From NCBI RefSeq assembly GCF_036898095.1, contig NC_090725.1, forward strand, positions 209,643,570 to 209,707,569: a stretch of 64,000 nt of DNA, read 5' to 3'. How positions within the stretch are numbered: position 1 is the first letter of the stretch; every line of letters starts with the position of its first letter. Below, piece by piece: positions 11,501-24,894 of the stretch. The notes beneath the pieces are model-generated. The model saw only the letters and a program-made list of their open reading frames with translations, ran no database searches and was not told the origin of the DNA. Position numbers and translations under genes: made by a program. This DNA is from Palaemon carinicauda (lineage: Eukaryota > Arthropoda > Malacostraca > Decapoda > Palaemonidae).

Positions 11501-12744
11501 CATATGTACTCACTATGAAAGACTTAGAGCCATTTACAGTCCTAGTAAATAGTCAGTAAGTACAGGTATATTATGTACTTTGCAATGCCTTTTTCTCTCG
11601 TGCAAATTCCATTTAATGGCTTTGGCAATTCACCAGACTTTGAAATCAATAGGATATCCATTTCTTTAAATCTGTTTTACAATTATTTATTATGCTTTCT
11701 GCTCTAATCATAGCTACTTCATCAATAAGATAGTTCTGGAAAAATCTCCTTCTGATACTCGCAAAGAAAATATTGATTCGTAGGGTGATTAGGCCATCGG
11801 TATAGGCATTACTTGAAAGTTTTTGTAGAATCCTCATGGCCCCTGCTGGACTCTGTTTTTAACGTTCAACTATACTCATCGCTCAACTATACCCCATCTA
11901 TTTCTATTCATTTAGTCTGCTACTACGGGATTTAACCCCTCACCCCCATCCCCCGTTGAACATAAGTGCTGACTGTCTCCTCAGACCCAGGGCCGGACAT
12001 TATTGACAAAATTCATTTATCAAATAAATCCAACAATTTCTCTTGCAATATCCTTTTATAATATGTTTCCAAGGCACTTAAGTTCTTGTTTGTAATTTGT
12101 AATATTTGCTTAAATCTATTCACAAACTCAAAGTAAAGACTTAACAGCATTTACATCACGACTGCATCATGAAACCTACTATGAGATTCAGGGCCTCTGT
12201 AACACGGTTTTTTGGACTTTGCTCCTTATCAAGGCATCGGATGTAGCTGAAAGTTGACATATGTATATTTTACAACCACACACAAATTTTGTCAGCATTT
12301 TCAATAACCTAAACCCGATAGTTTTAATTTTTATAGAGTAAAAATGATCTAGCCGACGCCATGGCCAGTGATAACGAGCCAAGAGTAGAAAACATTCATT
12401 ACGTAAGCAATGTAAACACCTTTTGACAAAATTTTGCCCCGCCCATCCACCGGACACCCATTCACCTTCTTCCATCGGCTCTGAAACCCATAACAGTCAA
12501 GAATGGCTAGCAGGATTTGGAATTGCCCCTGTGGTTGCAAAACTGCATTTATCTTACGACTTGCAACTTTATACAGTCAAGAGAAATCCCATGGCCATAT
12601 TTACTATAGCCTGAATAGGTAATTATTCAGTTTCTAGTTTAAATCCAATGTTTATGGTCTGATTTGTATTTAGCGTAATATGATTATAATACTTGTAATG
12701 TCACTCAGGCTTTTGAACATTTCCATTAACTATTCACTATGCCA

Positions 12745-12786
<42 letters not shown>

Positions 12787-13594
12787 GAGAGAGAGAAAGA
12801 GAGAGATTGTATGTAAACAGTCTTGATATAACTATTTTTGTTAAAATGAGAATTTTGTGCTAAACTCGCCATCAGACCAACGGATCATCCGATATAATTT
12901 TTTTTTTCTTCTTCTTAGGCCGTACGACCGTGTTGGCTATGTTTTGGGCATGACTGCATTTTGTAAATAAATCATGAATAGTTTTAGGAGTTTTATTTGT
13001 ACATCTTATGGGAATTTATAGGAGTAAAGTGAACATAATTCATTTATCCTTTAGAATAATTACTACATGTAGCAAAACAAATAGTAGTAAAGATGATAAT
13101 GCAATGAAGGAATGATACCAAACTTTATCTTTAGCTTCAACATCGGCAATAACATACCCAGTTGCCATAAATTTGTCAGCTTAATGAAATAGCCTATCAT
13201 CTAATATAAAACTTAAATTCTGAGGAGGCCATGGCTTATTGCACAGTGAAAAAAAATGACACAGACTTTATGAATGGCGGAACGATACATAAATGTGGGT
13301 GGGGTATCTGTGCTAGCGTAGGAATACTACTGTAGCAGTAATGCCGCAACCGTAGTATACATGAATTAAACGTTTAGGCCAACTGCTGGGATCCTTGAGG
13401 ATCATTTAGCACTTCTTACAACTACTCGAGAAATAAGTTTTTATAGCCAGAATTTTAATTTTCTGATCCAACAATGCCCATGATAGCCTTCAGTGTTATC
13501 CAGAATTATAACGAGGCTAAAGTGGGTGGAGCCTCATGAAGTCATCATTCTGACGATAATTATTGGTGAAAGTTTAAAGGAAAATACAGTACCG
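8537..13594 (+). repeat. Tandem unit 1 (5058 bp)
   Basis: Left edge joins unique sequence as TTTACT|GTAGAGG instead of ACCG|GTAGAGG. The poly-T is 27 long at 9640-9666, preceded by CAGTTAGCG. The GA tract (about 12750-12806) begins CCAAGAGAG, a state shared only with unit 5. A short direct repeat of GATTATATC lies at about 10298-10329. Confidence 0.95.
8746..9377 (+). mobile_element. LINE-tailed short dispersed element, tandem unit 1 copy
   Basis: About 630 bp, non-coding. It starts near AGGTTAGCCAGGACACCAGC and ends TTGGAGCCCATGGGCTTATAG..GTTGTAGCTTAGCAAGTAATAATGATGATAAT. The last 170 bp match the 3' end of the LINE at 58070-60760; the upstream 450 bp match 34686-35246 at clearly lower identity. 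A non-coding body with a LINE-derived tail and ATT-type terminus is the structure of a LINE-dependent non-autonomous element. I could not see a convincing RNA polymerase III A/B box, so calling it a SINE is tentative. Confidence 0.65.
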
Positions 13595-14695
13595 GTAGAG
13601 GTTATACTTGTGTCACTCCTCTTTCATTGAGGATAAGAAATGATGTAAACAATAAAGTGAAGTCAGAAATAAGAGGAAAAGAATATATTACCATATATAA
13701 AAGCATTATGAGGATGAATAGCATATAACTGTGAAACGAGACTCCAGAAAAATATTCGTAACAAATTTGATATTCTGAATTTCCATTGATTCAACTAATT
13801 AATAGGTTAGCCAGGACACCAGCCCTCCGTTGAGATACCACTGGCTAGATAGTATTATATTGGATCCCTCTCTCTAGTTACGGCTTATTTTTCATTTGCT
13901 TACACATACACCGAATAGTCTGGCCTATTTTTTTTCTGTCCTCAAACACCTTACACCACAGAGATTACCAAACAATTCTTCTTTGTTCAAGGGGTTAACT
14001 ACTGCATTTTAATTGTTCAATGGCTGCTTTCCGCTTGGTAGGGGTAGAAGAGACTCTTATCTATGTTAAGCAGCTCTTCTAGGAGCAAGAAACTAAAAAA
14101 TCAAACCATTGTTCTCTATTCTTGAGTAGTGCCTTAGCTTCTGTACCATGGTCTTCCACTGTCTTGGGTTTGAGGGCACACACTATTCTATCTTATTTCT
14201 CATCCTCTTGGTATTTTTTTGAAGTTTTTATAGTATATATTTGAAAGATTTATTTTAATATTGTTAATCTTCTTCAAGTATGATATTCTAATTGTTCATT
14301 GCTACTCTTGTAGTTTATCTATTTTCTTATTTCCTTTCCTTAGTGGCCTATTTTTCCTGTTGGAGCCCATGGGCTTATAGAATCGCGCTTGTCAACTTGG
14401 GTTGTAGCTTAGCAAGTAATAATGATGATAATAGAGTAGGTCTACTGCTGTGTATAGTATTGAGCCACATAAACAAAAGGATAAAATATTAGAATTAACT
14501 GTAAACCTTGTATAACTGTACGTAGTTGTTTGAATAGATCGGACAGATCTGAATGCAAAGAATGATTAGAATTATGAAAGCCCTTATACAGAAGGCACAA
14601 AGACCTAATTGAAAGTCGGTGCTACAGAGTATCACACAATATTTCGAAGCTTACAAGTTACCGAAGTAATTCAACAAAGTACAAACAGTAAGCGT

Positions 14696-14740
<45 letters not shown>

Positions 14741-17700
14741 TTACTTGCATTATTCCTTTTTTATGTAAATCTAAATTCTTATTAGATAACGTGAATGTTG
14801 TTACCGTGATATGTAAGCCTAGTCTAGTAAGTGAACCAAAGTAGTGTAATTTTCGTCCATTAAGAGGAGAAACTTTGCAGCAACTTTCACTCTCCTCAAG
14901 TTAGTGTTATCTTTTTGGAGGGAGGTGGTTGACTTTAAGTTAGTTTATAAATGAATAATTTTTAGTTCATTCTTCCAACTGTTACTTTTAGACTAATAAT
15001 CATATAACAGGAATTAATCTATTATTATAGTGGAGAGTATAGCAAACTTTGAATAAAATATACAATGTTTTACGTAGTTAGTTACGATACCTTTCGTCAT
15101 TAATCTGAAATCGGAAAAATTTTCGTTTCTGTTAAATACTCAGTAAATAATTCAGAATATGATGTAAAAACGTTTTCGTTCATATTACTATTGCAATATC
15201 ATGTGTCTTTCATTCCAGCAAATATCTTTTTTCCACTTATGCTCCTATTTTCAAAATTCAAATGCATGTTGATTTTCAATGTAATGAAAAAAGGAAAAAC
15301 TAATCCCCGAATAAGCTATTTTTTTTTCTTCTTATAGAACGGATTAGAGTTAATAATGGCATCCATCTGTGGATTATATCGGATTATATCAGATTATATC
15401 TGTTACAATACAACCCAACGGACAACGTTTGCTTTAGGCGTTTTGTTTTGATTATAAAAGATATTGCACATTATCCTTGCTTCATATCCTGATTTACAGA
15501 GCTAAATCTTTGTGTTCGGGGAAGGCACACTCAGTCTTCCCAAAGGTTTAGGAGATTTGTCTATATTCTTCTCTTCTGCACGACAGCACGACCCTCGTCC
15601 CCAGTCATTCACAAGTATCTTCCATCTACTTCTACTCGGTGTTTCTCCAAGCTCCAACTGCCTCCATCATTTATCAAGTCTTTTTATCTTTTGTTATTTT
15701 TGCTTTACATGTAGAAATATTTTACAAAGCATTAATTATCGGTAATTCACTGCTAATCAGTTATTGTAAATACAGAAATCGAAAGTTAAAATTTGTTTTA
15801 TTGTATTTTACAAATCTAAAATTTGGTGTCAATGATGCTGTGAAATTTGAATTCTCGTGAAAACAAGAATTTAAATCCAGGCCTTGGTCATTGTCAGTGA
15901 TCCGTGTAAACGGATGAGTAACAGTTCCAAGGACCAGTTTCCCATTATATAAACCTATCGACAGGACACTTACAACAAAATCTCAGTTCAGAATCATTTT
16001 TAATACATGTTGATCATATTAAAATGACGATCTCTTTAAGGCCAGTCGAAGTTTCTACAGTATGTTATTGTCAGTATGACTAGGCTCATGAGAATATACA
16101 GCTTTCAAAGGTAATACATAATCATTTGCATGCTTATGTAAAATGTAATTATTACCTTTCATCCCTGGCTAAAACAGTTTTACCGTGGTAATTTAAATAT
16201 ATAGACTTAACAACTTCGCAAATGTTTATACAAAAGTTCCATAATACCAAATAAAATTTCTACTTCCGGTTTAACAGGAGTATATCTGCCCATACTGCTC
16301 ACTACTTGGTTAATCAAGTATGCCAAAAAAACATTAGGATACTTCCCTCTAATACATATCCTCTGACTTTGCTAAGCTTTTCATAATTTTTAGATTACCA
16401 TATATCTATCCTTGGTTCCAGAATACTTTAGTTATCTGTTACTCAAGGTTTATCCTCAACATTATCAGGACTCGTCTACTGAGTTTGTAGCATATTGTAT
16501 AAGCAAGACCCATACCTTTTCATAATATTAAATGGTCCCTTGGGATAAATCATTATTTATCTAAATGGGGTAGCATATGTACTCACTATGAAAGACTTAG
16601 AGCCATTTACAGTCCTAGTAAATAGTCAGTAAGTACAGGTATATTATGTACTTTGCAATGCCTTTTTCTCTCGTGCAAATTCCATTTAATGGCTTTGGCA
16701 ATTCACCAGACTTTGAAATCAATAGGATATCCATTTCTTTAAATCTGTTTTACAATTATTTATTATGCTTTCTGCTCTAATCATAGCTACTTCATCAATA
16801 AGATAGTTCTGGAAAAATCTCCTTCTGATACTCGCAAAGAAAATATTGATTCGTAGGGTGATTAGGCCATCGGTATAGGCATTACTTGAAAGTTTTTGTA
16901 GAATCCTCATGGCCCCTGCTGGACTCTGTTTTTAACGTTCAACTATACTCATCGCTCAACTATACCCCATCTATTTCTATTCATTTAGTCTGCTACTACG
17001 GGATTTAACCCCTCACCCCCATCCCCCGTTGAACATAAGTGCTGACTGTCTCCTCAGACCCAGGGCCGGACATTATTGACAAAATTCATTTATCAAATAA
17101 ATCCAACAATTTCTCTTGCAATATCCTTTTATAATATGTTTCCAAGGCACTTAAGTTCTTGTTTGTAATTTGTAATATTTGCTTAAATCTATTCACAAAC
17201 TCAAAGTAAAGACTTAACAGCATTTACATCACGACTGCATCATGAAACCTACTATGAGATTCAGGGCCTCTGTAACACGGTTTTTTGGACTTTGCTCCTT
17301 ATCAAGGCATCGGATGTAGCTGAAAGTTGACATATGTATATTTTACAACCACACACAAATTTTGTCAGCATTTTCAATAACCTAAACCCGATAGTTTTAA
17401 TTTTTATAGAGTAAAAATGATCTAGCCGACGCCATGGCCAGTGATAACGAGCCAAGAGTAGAAAACATTCATTACGTAAGCAATGTAAACACCTTTTGAC
17501 AAAATTTTGCCCCGCCCATCCACCGGACACCCATTCACCTTCTTCCATCGGCTCTGAAACCCATAACAGTCAAGAATGGCTAGCAGGATTTGGAATTGCC
17601 CCTGTGGTTGCAAAACTGCATTTATCTTACGACTTGCAACTTTATACAGTCAAGAGAAATCCCATGGCCATATTTACTATAGCCTGAATAGGTAATTATT

Positions 17701-17816
17701 CAGTTTCTAGTTTAAATCCAATGTTTATGGTCTGATTTGTATTTAGCGTAATATGATTATAATACTTGTAATGTCACTCAGGCTTTTGAACATTTCCATT
17801 AACTATTCACTATGCC

Positions 17817-17888
<72 letters not shown>

Positions 17889-18696
17889 GAGAGAGAGAAA
17901 GAGAGAGATTGTATGTAAACAGTCTTGATATAACTATTTTTGTTAAAATGAGAATTTTGTGCTAAACTCGCCATCAGACCAACGGATCATCCGATATAAT
18001 TTTTTTTTTCTTCTTCTTAGGCCGTACGACCGTGTTGGCTATGTTTTGGGCATGACTGCATTTTGTAAATAAATCATGAATAGTTTTAGGAGTTTTATTT
18101 GTACATCTTATGGGAATTTATAGGAGTAAAGTGAACATAATTCATTTATCCTTTAGAATAATTACTACATGTAGCAAAACAAATAGTAGTAAAGATGATA
18201 ATGCAATGAAGGAATGATACCAAACTTTATCTTTAGCTTCAACATCGGCAATAACATACCCAGTTGCCATAAATTTGTCAGCTTAATGAAATAGCCTATC
18301 ATCTAATATAAAACTTAAATTCTGAGGAGGCCATGGCTTATTGCACAGTGAAAAAAAATGACACAGACTTTATGAATGGCGGAACGATACATAAATGTGG
18401 GTGGGGTATCTGTGCTAGCGTAGGAATACTACTGTAGCAGTAATGCCGCAACCGTAGTATACATGAATTAAACGTTTAGGCCAACTGCTGGGATCCTTGA
18501 GGATCATTTAGCACTTCTTACAACTACTCGAGAAATAAGTTTTTATAGCCAGAATTTTAATTTTCTGATCCAACAATGCCCATGATAGCCTTCAGTGTTA
18601 TCCAGAATTATAACGAGGCTAAAGTGGGTGGAGCCTCATGAAGTCATCATTCTGACGATAATTATTGGTGAAAGTTTAAAGGAAAATACAGTACCG
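13595..18696 (+). repeat. Tandem unit 2 (5102 bp)
   Basis: The longest unit, because of a 42-base poly-T (14698-14739, preceded by CAGTAAGCG) and the longest GA tract (about 17820-17909). It has C at 15882 where the other units have T. The GA tract begins CCAGAGAG. Confidence 0.95.
13804..14435 (+). mobile_element. LINE-tailed short dispersed element, tandem unit 2 copy
   Basis: Identical as far as compared with the unit 1 copy, at the same offset from the unit start; it was copied with the unit, not inserted independently. Confidence 0.65.
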
Positions 18697-21600
18697 GTAG
18701 AGGTTATACTTGTGTCACTCCTCTTTCATTGAGGATAAGAAATGATGTAAACAATAAAGTGAAGTCAGAAATAAGAGGAAAAGAATATATTACCATATAT
18801 AAAAGCATTATGAGGATGAATAGCATATAACTGTGAAACGAGACTCCAGAAAAATATTCGTAACAAATTTGATATTCTGAATTTCCATTGATTCAACTAA
18901 TTAATAGGTTAGCCAGGACACCAGCCCTCCGTTGAGATACCACTGGCTAGATAGTATTATATTGGATCCCTCTCTCTAGTTACGGCTTATTTTTCATTTG
19001 CTTACACATACACCGAATAGTCTGGCCTATTTTTTTTCTGTCCTCAAACACCTTACACCACAGAGATTACCAAACAATTCTTCTTTGTTCAAGGGGTTAA
19101 CTACTGCATTTTAATTGTTCAATGGCTGCTTTCCGCTTGGTAGGGGTAGAAGAGACTCTTATCTATGTTAAGCAGCTCTTCTAGGAGCAAGAAACTAAAA
19201 AATCAAACCATTGTTCTCTATTCTTGAGTAGTGCCTTAGCTTCTGTACCATGGTCTTCCACTGTCTTGGGTTTGAGGGCACACACTATTCTATCTTATTT
19301 CTCATCCTCTTGGTATTTTTTTGAAGTTTTTATAGTATATATTTGAAAGATTTATTTTAATATTGTTAATCTTCTTCAAGTATGATATTCTAATTGTTCA
19401 TTGCTACTCTTGTAGTTTATCTATTTTCTTATTTCCTTTCCTTAGTGGCCTATTTTTCCTGTTGGAGCCCATGGGCTTATAGAATCGCGCTTGTCAACTT
19501 GGGTTGTAGCTTAGCAAGTAATAATGATGATAATAGAGTAGGTCTACTGCTGTGTATAGTATTGAGCCACATAAACAAAAGGATAAAATATTAGAATTAA
19601 CTGTAAACCTTGTATAACTGTACGTAGTTGTTTGAATAGATCGGACAGATCTGAATGCAAAGAATGATTAGAATTATGAAAGCCCTTATACAGAAGGCAC
19701 AAAGACCTAATTGAAAGTCGGTGCTACAGAGTATCACACAATATTTCGAAGCTTACAAGTTACCGAAGTAATTCAACAAAGTACAAACAGTTAGCGTAGT
19801 TTTTTTTTTTTTTTTTTTTTTTTTTGTTACTTGCATTATTCCTTTTTTATGTAAATCTAAATTCTTATTAGATAACGTGAATGTTGTTACCGTGATATGT
19901 AAGCCTAGTCTAGTAAGTGAACCAAAGTAGTGTAATTTTCGTCCATTAAGAGGAGAAACTTTGCAGCAACTTTCACTCTCCTCAAGTTAGTGTTATCTTT
20001 TTGGAGGGAGGTGGTTGACTTTAAGTTAGTTTATAAATGAATAATTTTTAGTTCATTCTTCCAACTGTTACTTTTAGACTAATAATCATATAACAGGAAT
20101 TAATCTATTATTATAGTGGAGAGTATAGCAAACTTTGAATAAAATATACAATGTTTTACGTAGTTAGTTACGATACCTTTCGTCATTAATCTGAAATCGG
20201 AAAAATTTTCGTTTCTGTTAAATACTCAGTAAATAATTCAGAATATGATGTAAAAACGTTTTCGTTCATATTACTATTGCAATATCATGTGTCTTTCATT
20301 CCAGCAAATATCTTTTTTCCACTTATGCTCCTATTTTCAAAATTCAAATGCATGTTGATTTTCAATGTAATGAAAAAAGGAAAAACTAATCCCCGAATAA
20401 GCTATTTTTTTTTCTTCTTATAGAACGGATTAGAGTTAATAATGGCATCCATCTGTGGATTATATCGGATTATATCAGATTATATCTGTTACAATACAAC
20501 CCAACGGACAACGTTTGCTTTAGGCGTTTTGTTTTGATTATAAAAGATATTGCACATTATCCTTGCTTCATATCCTGATTTACAGAGCTAAATCTTTGTG
20601 TTCGGGGAAGGCACACTCAGTCTTCCCAAAGGTTTAGGAGATTTGTCTATATTCTTCTCTTCTGCACGACAGCACGACCCTCGTCCCCAGTCATTCACAA
20701 GTATCTTCCATCTACTTCTACTCGGTGTTTCTCCAAGCTCCAACTGCCTCCATCATTTATCAAGTCTTTTTATCTTTTGTTATTTTTGCTTTACATGTAG
20801 AAATATTTTACAAAGCATTAATTATCGGTAATTCACTGCTAATCAGTTATTGTAAATACAGAAATCGAAAGTTAAAATTTGTTTTATTGTATTTTACAAA
20901 TCTAAAATTTGGTGTCAATGATGCTGTGAAATTTGAATTCTCGTGAAAACAAGAATTTAAATCCAGGTCTTGGTCATTGTCAGTGATCCGTGTAAACGGA
21001 TGAGTAACAGTTCCAAGGACCAGTTTCCCATTATATAAACCTATCGACAGGACACTTACAACAAAATCTCAGTTCAGAATCATTTTTAATACATGTTGAT
21101 CATATTAAAATGACGATCTCTTTAAGGCCAGTCGAAGTTTCTACAGTATGTTATTGTCAGTATGACTAGGCTCATGAGAATATACAGCTTTCAAAGGTAA
21201 TACATAATCATTTGCATGCTTATGTAAAATGTAATTATTACCTTTCATCCCTGGCTAAAACAGTTTTACCGTGGTAATTTAAATATATAGACTTAACAAC
21301 TTCGCAAATGTTTATACAAAAGTTCCATAATACCAAATAAAATTTCTACTTCCGGTTTAACAGGAGTATATCTGCCCATACTGCTCACTACTTGGTTAAT
21401 CAAGTATGCCAAAAAAACATTAGGATACTTCCCTCTAATACATATCCTCTGACTTTGCTAAGCTTTTCATAATTTTTAGATTACCATATATCTATCCTTG
21501 GTTCCAGAATACTTTAGTTATCTGTTACTCAAGGTTTATCCTCAACATTATCAGGACTCGTCTACTGAGTTTGTAGCATATTGTATAAGCAAGACCCATA

Positions 21601-22902
21601 CCTTTTCATAATATTAAATGGTCCCTTGGGATAAATCATTATTTATCTAAATGGGGTAGCATATGTACTCACTATGAAAGACTTAGAGCCATTTACAGTC
21701 CTAGTAAATAGTCAGTAAGTACAGGTATATTATGTACTTTGCAATGCCTTTTTCTCTCGTGCAAATTCCATTTAATGGCTTTGGCAATTCACCAGACTTT
21801 GAAATCAATAGGATATCCATTTCTTTAAATCTGTTTTACAATTATTTATTATGCTTTCTGCTCTAATCATAGCTACTTCATCAATAAGATAGTTCTGGAA
21901 AAATCTCCTTCTGATACTCGCAAAGAAAATATTGATTCGTAGGGTGATTAGGCCATCGGTATAGGCATTACTTGAAAGTTTTTGTAGAATCCTCATGGCC
22001 CCTGCTGGACTCTGTTTTTAACGTTCAACTATACTCATCGCTCAACTATACCCCATCTATTTCTATTCATTTAGTCTGCTACTACGGGATTTAACCCCTC
22101 ACCCCCATCCCCCGTTGAACATAAGTGCTGACTGTCTCCTCAGACCCAGGGCCGGACATTATTGACAAAATTCATTTATCAAATAAATCCAACAATTTCT
22201 CTTGCAATATCCTTTTATAATATGTTTCCAAGGCACTTAAGTTCTTGTTTGTAATTTGTAATATTTGCTTAAATCTATTCACAAACTCAAAGTAAAGACT
22301 TAACAGCATTTACATCACGACTGCATCATGAAACCTACTATGAGATTCAGGGCCTCTGTAACACGGTTTTTTGGACTTTGCTCCTTATCAAGGCATCGGA
22401 TGTAGCTGAAAGTTGACATATGTATATTTTACAACCACACACAAATTTTGTCAGCATTTTCAATAACCTAAACCCGATAGTTTTAATTTTTATAGAGTAA
22501 AAATGATCTAGCCGACGCCATGGCCAGTGATAACGAGCCAAGAGTAGAAAACATTCATTACGTAAGCAATGTAAACACCTTTTGACAAAATTTTGCCCCG
22601 CCCATCCACCGGACACCCATTCACCTTCTTCCATCGGCTCTGAAACCCATAACAGTCAAGAATGGCTAGCAGGATTTGGAATTGCCCCTGTGGTTGCAAA
22701 ACTGCATTTATCTTACGACTTGCAACTTTATACAGTCAAGAGAAATCCCATGGCCATATTTACTATAGCCTGAATAGGTAATTATTCAGTTTCTAGTTTA
22801 AATCCAATGTTTATGGTCTGATTTGTATTTAGCGTAATATGATTATAATACTTGTAATGTCACTCAGGCTTTTGAACATTTCCATTAACTATTCACTATG
22901 CC

Positions 22903-22948
<46 letters not shown>

Positions 22949-23756
22949 GAGAGAGAGAAAGAGAGAGATTGTATGTAAACAGTCTTGATATAACTATTTT
23001 TGTTAAAATGAGAATTTTGTGCTAAACTCGCCATCAGACCAACGGATCATCCGATATAATTTTTTTTTTCTTCTTCTTAGGCCGTACGACCGTGTTGGCT
23101 ATGTTTTGGGCATGACTGCATTTTGTAAATAAATCATGAATAGTTTTAGGAGTTTTATTTGTACATCTTATGGGAATTTATAGGAGTAAAGTGAACATAA
23201 TTCATTTATCCTTTAGAATAATTACTACATGTAGCAAAACAAATAGTAGTAAAGATGATAATGCAATGAAGGAATGATACCAAACTTTATCTTTAGCTTC
23301 AACATCGGCAATAACATACCCAGTTGCCATAAATTTGTCAGCTTAATGAAATAGCCTATCATCTAATATAAAACTTAAATTCTGAGGAGGCCATGGCTTA
23401 TTGCACAGTGAAAAAAAATGACACAGACTTTATGAATGGCGGAACGATACATAAATGTGGGTGGGGTATCTGTGCTAGCGTAGGAATACTACTGTAGCAG
23501 TAATGCCGCAACCGTAGTATACATGAATTAAACGTTTAGGCCAACTGCTGGGATCCTTGAGGATCATTTAGCACTTCTTACAACTACTCGAGAAATAAGT
23601 TTTTATAGCCAGAATTTTAATTTTCTGATCCAACAATGCCCATGATAGCCTTCAGTGTTATCCAGAATTATAACGAGGCTAAAGTGGGTGGAGCCTCATG
23701 AAGTCATCATTCTGACGATAATTATTGGTGAAAGTTTAAAGGAAAATACAGTACCG
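18697..23756 (+). repeat. Tandem unit 3 (5060 bp)
   Basis: Poly-T of 26 at 19800-19825 with the CAGTTAGCG edge shared with unit 1. GA tract at about 22905-22968 begins CCAGAGAG as in units 2 and 4. Confidence 0.95.
18906..19537 (+). mobile_element. LINE-tailed short dispersed element, tandem unit 3 copy
   Basis: Same offset and sequence as in units 1 and 2. Confidence 0.65.
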
Positions 23757-24856
23757 GTAGAGGTTATACTTGTGTCACTCCTCTTTCATTGAGGATAAGA
23801 AATGATGTAAACAATAAAGTGAAGTCAGAAATAAGAGGAAAAGAATATATTACCATATATAAAAGCATTATGAGGATGAATAGCATATAACTGTGAAACG
23901 AGACTCCAGAAAAATATTCGTAACAAATTTGATATTCTGAATTTCCATTGATTCAACTAATTAATAGGTTAGCCAGGACACCAGCCCTCCGTTGAGATAC
24001 CACTGGCTAGATAGTATTATATTGGATCCCTCTCTCTAGTTACGGCTTATTTTTCATTTGCTTACACATACACCGAATAGTCTGGCCTATTTTTTTTCTG
24101 TCCTCAAACACCTTACACCACAGAGATTACCAAACAATTCTTCTTTGTTCAAGGGGTTAACTACTGCATTTTAATTGTTCAATGGCTGCTTTCCGCTTGG
24201 TAGGGGTAGAAGAGACTCTTATCTATGTTAAGCAGCTCTTCTAGGAGCAAGAAACTAAAAAATCAAACCATTGTTCTCTATTCTTGAGTAGTGCCTTAGC
24301 TTCTGTACCATGGTCTTCCACTGTCTTGGGTTTGAGGGCACACACTATTCTATCTTATTTCTCATCCTCTTGGTATTTTTTTGAAGTTTTTATAGTATAT
24401 ATTTGAAAGATTTATTTTAATATTGTTAATCTTCTTCAAGTATGATATTCTAATTGTTCATTGCTACTCTTGTAGTTTATCTATTTTCTTATTTCCTTTC
24501 CTTAGTGGCCTATTTTTCCTGTTGGAGCCCATGGGCTTATAGAATCGCGCTTGTCAACTTGGGTTGTAGCTTAGCAAGTAATAATGATGATAATAGAGTA
24601 GGTCTACTGCTGTGTATAGTATTGAGCCACATAAACAAAAGGATAAAATATTAGAATTAACTGTAAACCTTGTATAACTGTACGTAGTTGTTTGAATAGA
24701 TCGGACAGATCTGAATGCAAAGAATGATTAGAATTATGAAAGCCCTTATACAGAAGGCACAAAGACCTAATTGAAAGTCGGTGCTACAGAGTATCACACA
24801 ATATTTCGAAGCTTACAAGTTACCGAAGTAATTCAACAAAGTACAAACAGTAGCGT

Positions 24857-24894
<38 letters not shown>

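Noticed and set aside
12185..12475. 95-codon minus-strand frame in the tandem unit as a gene candidate
   Set aside because: No motif, no splice or promoter context, and no independent copy apart from the 35-nt match.
8537..13594. Tandem unit as a Helitron or a transposon with terminal inverted repeats
   Set aside because: Ends are not inverted repeats, and I see no 5' TC with a 3' hairpin-CTRR terminus, and no replication-helicase fragment.
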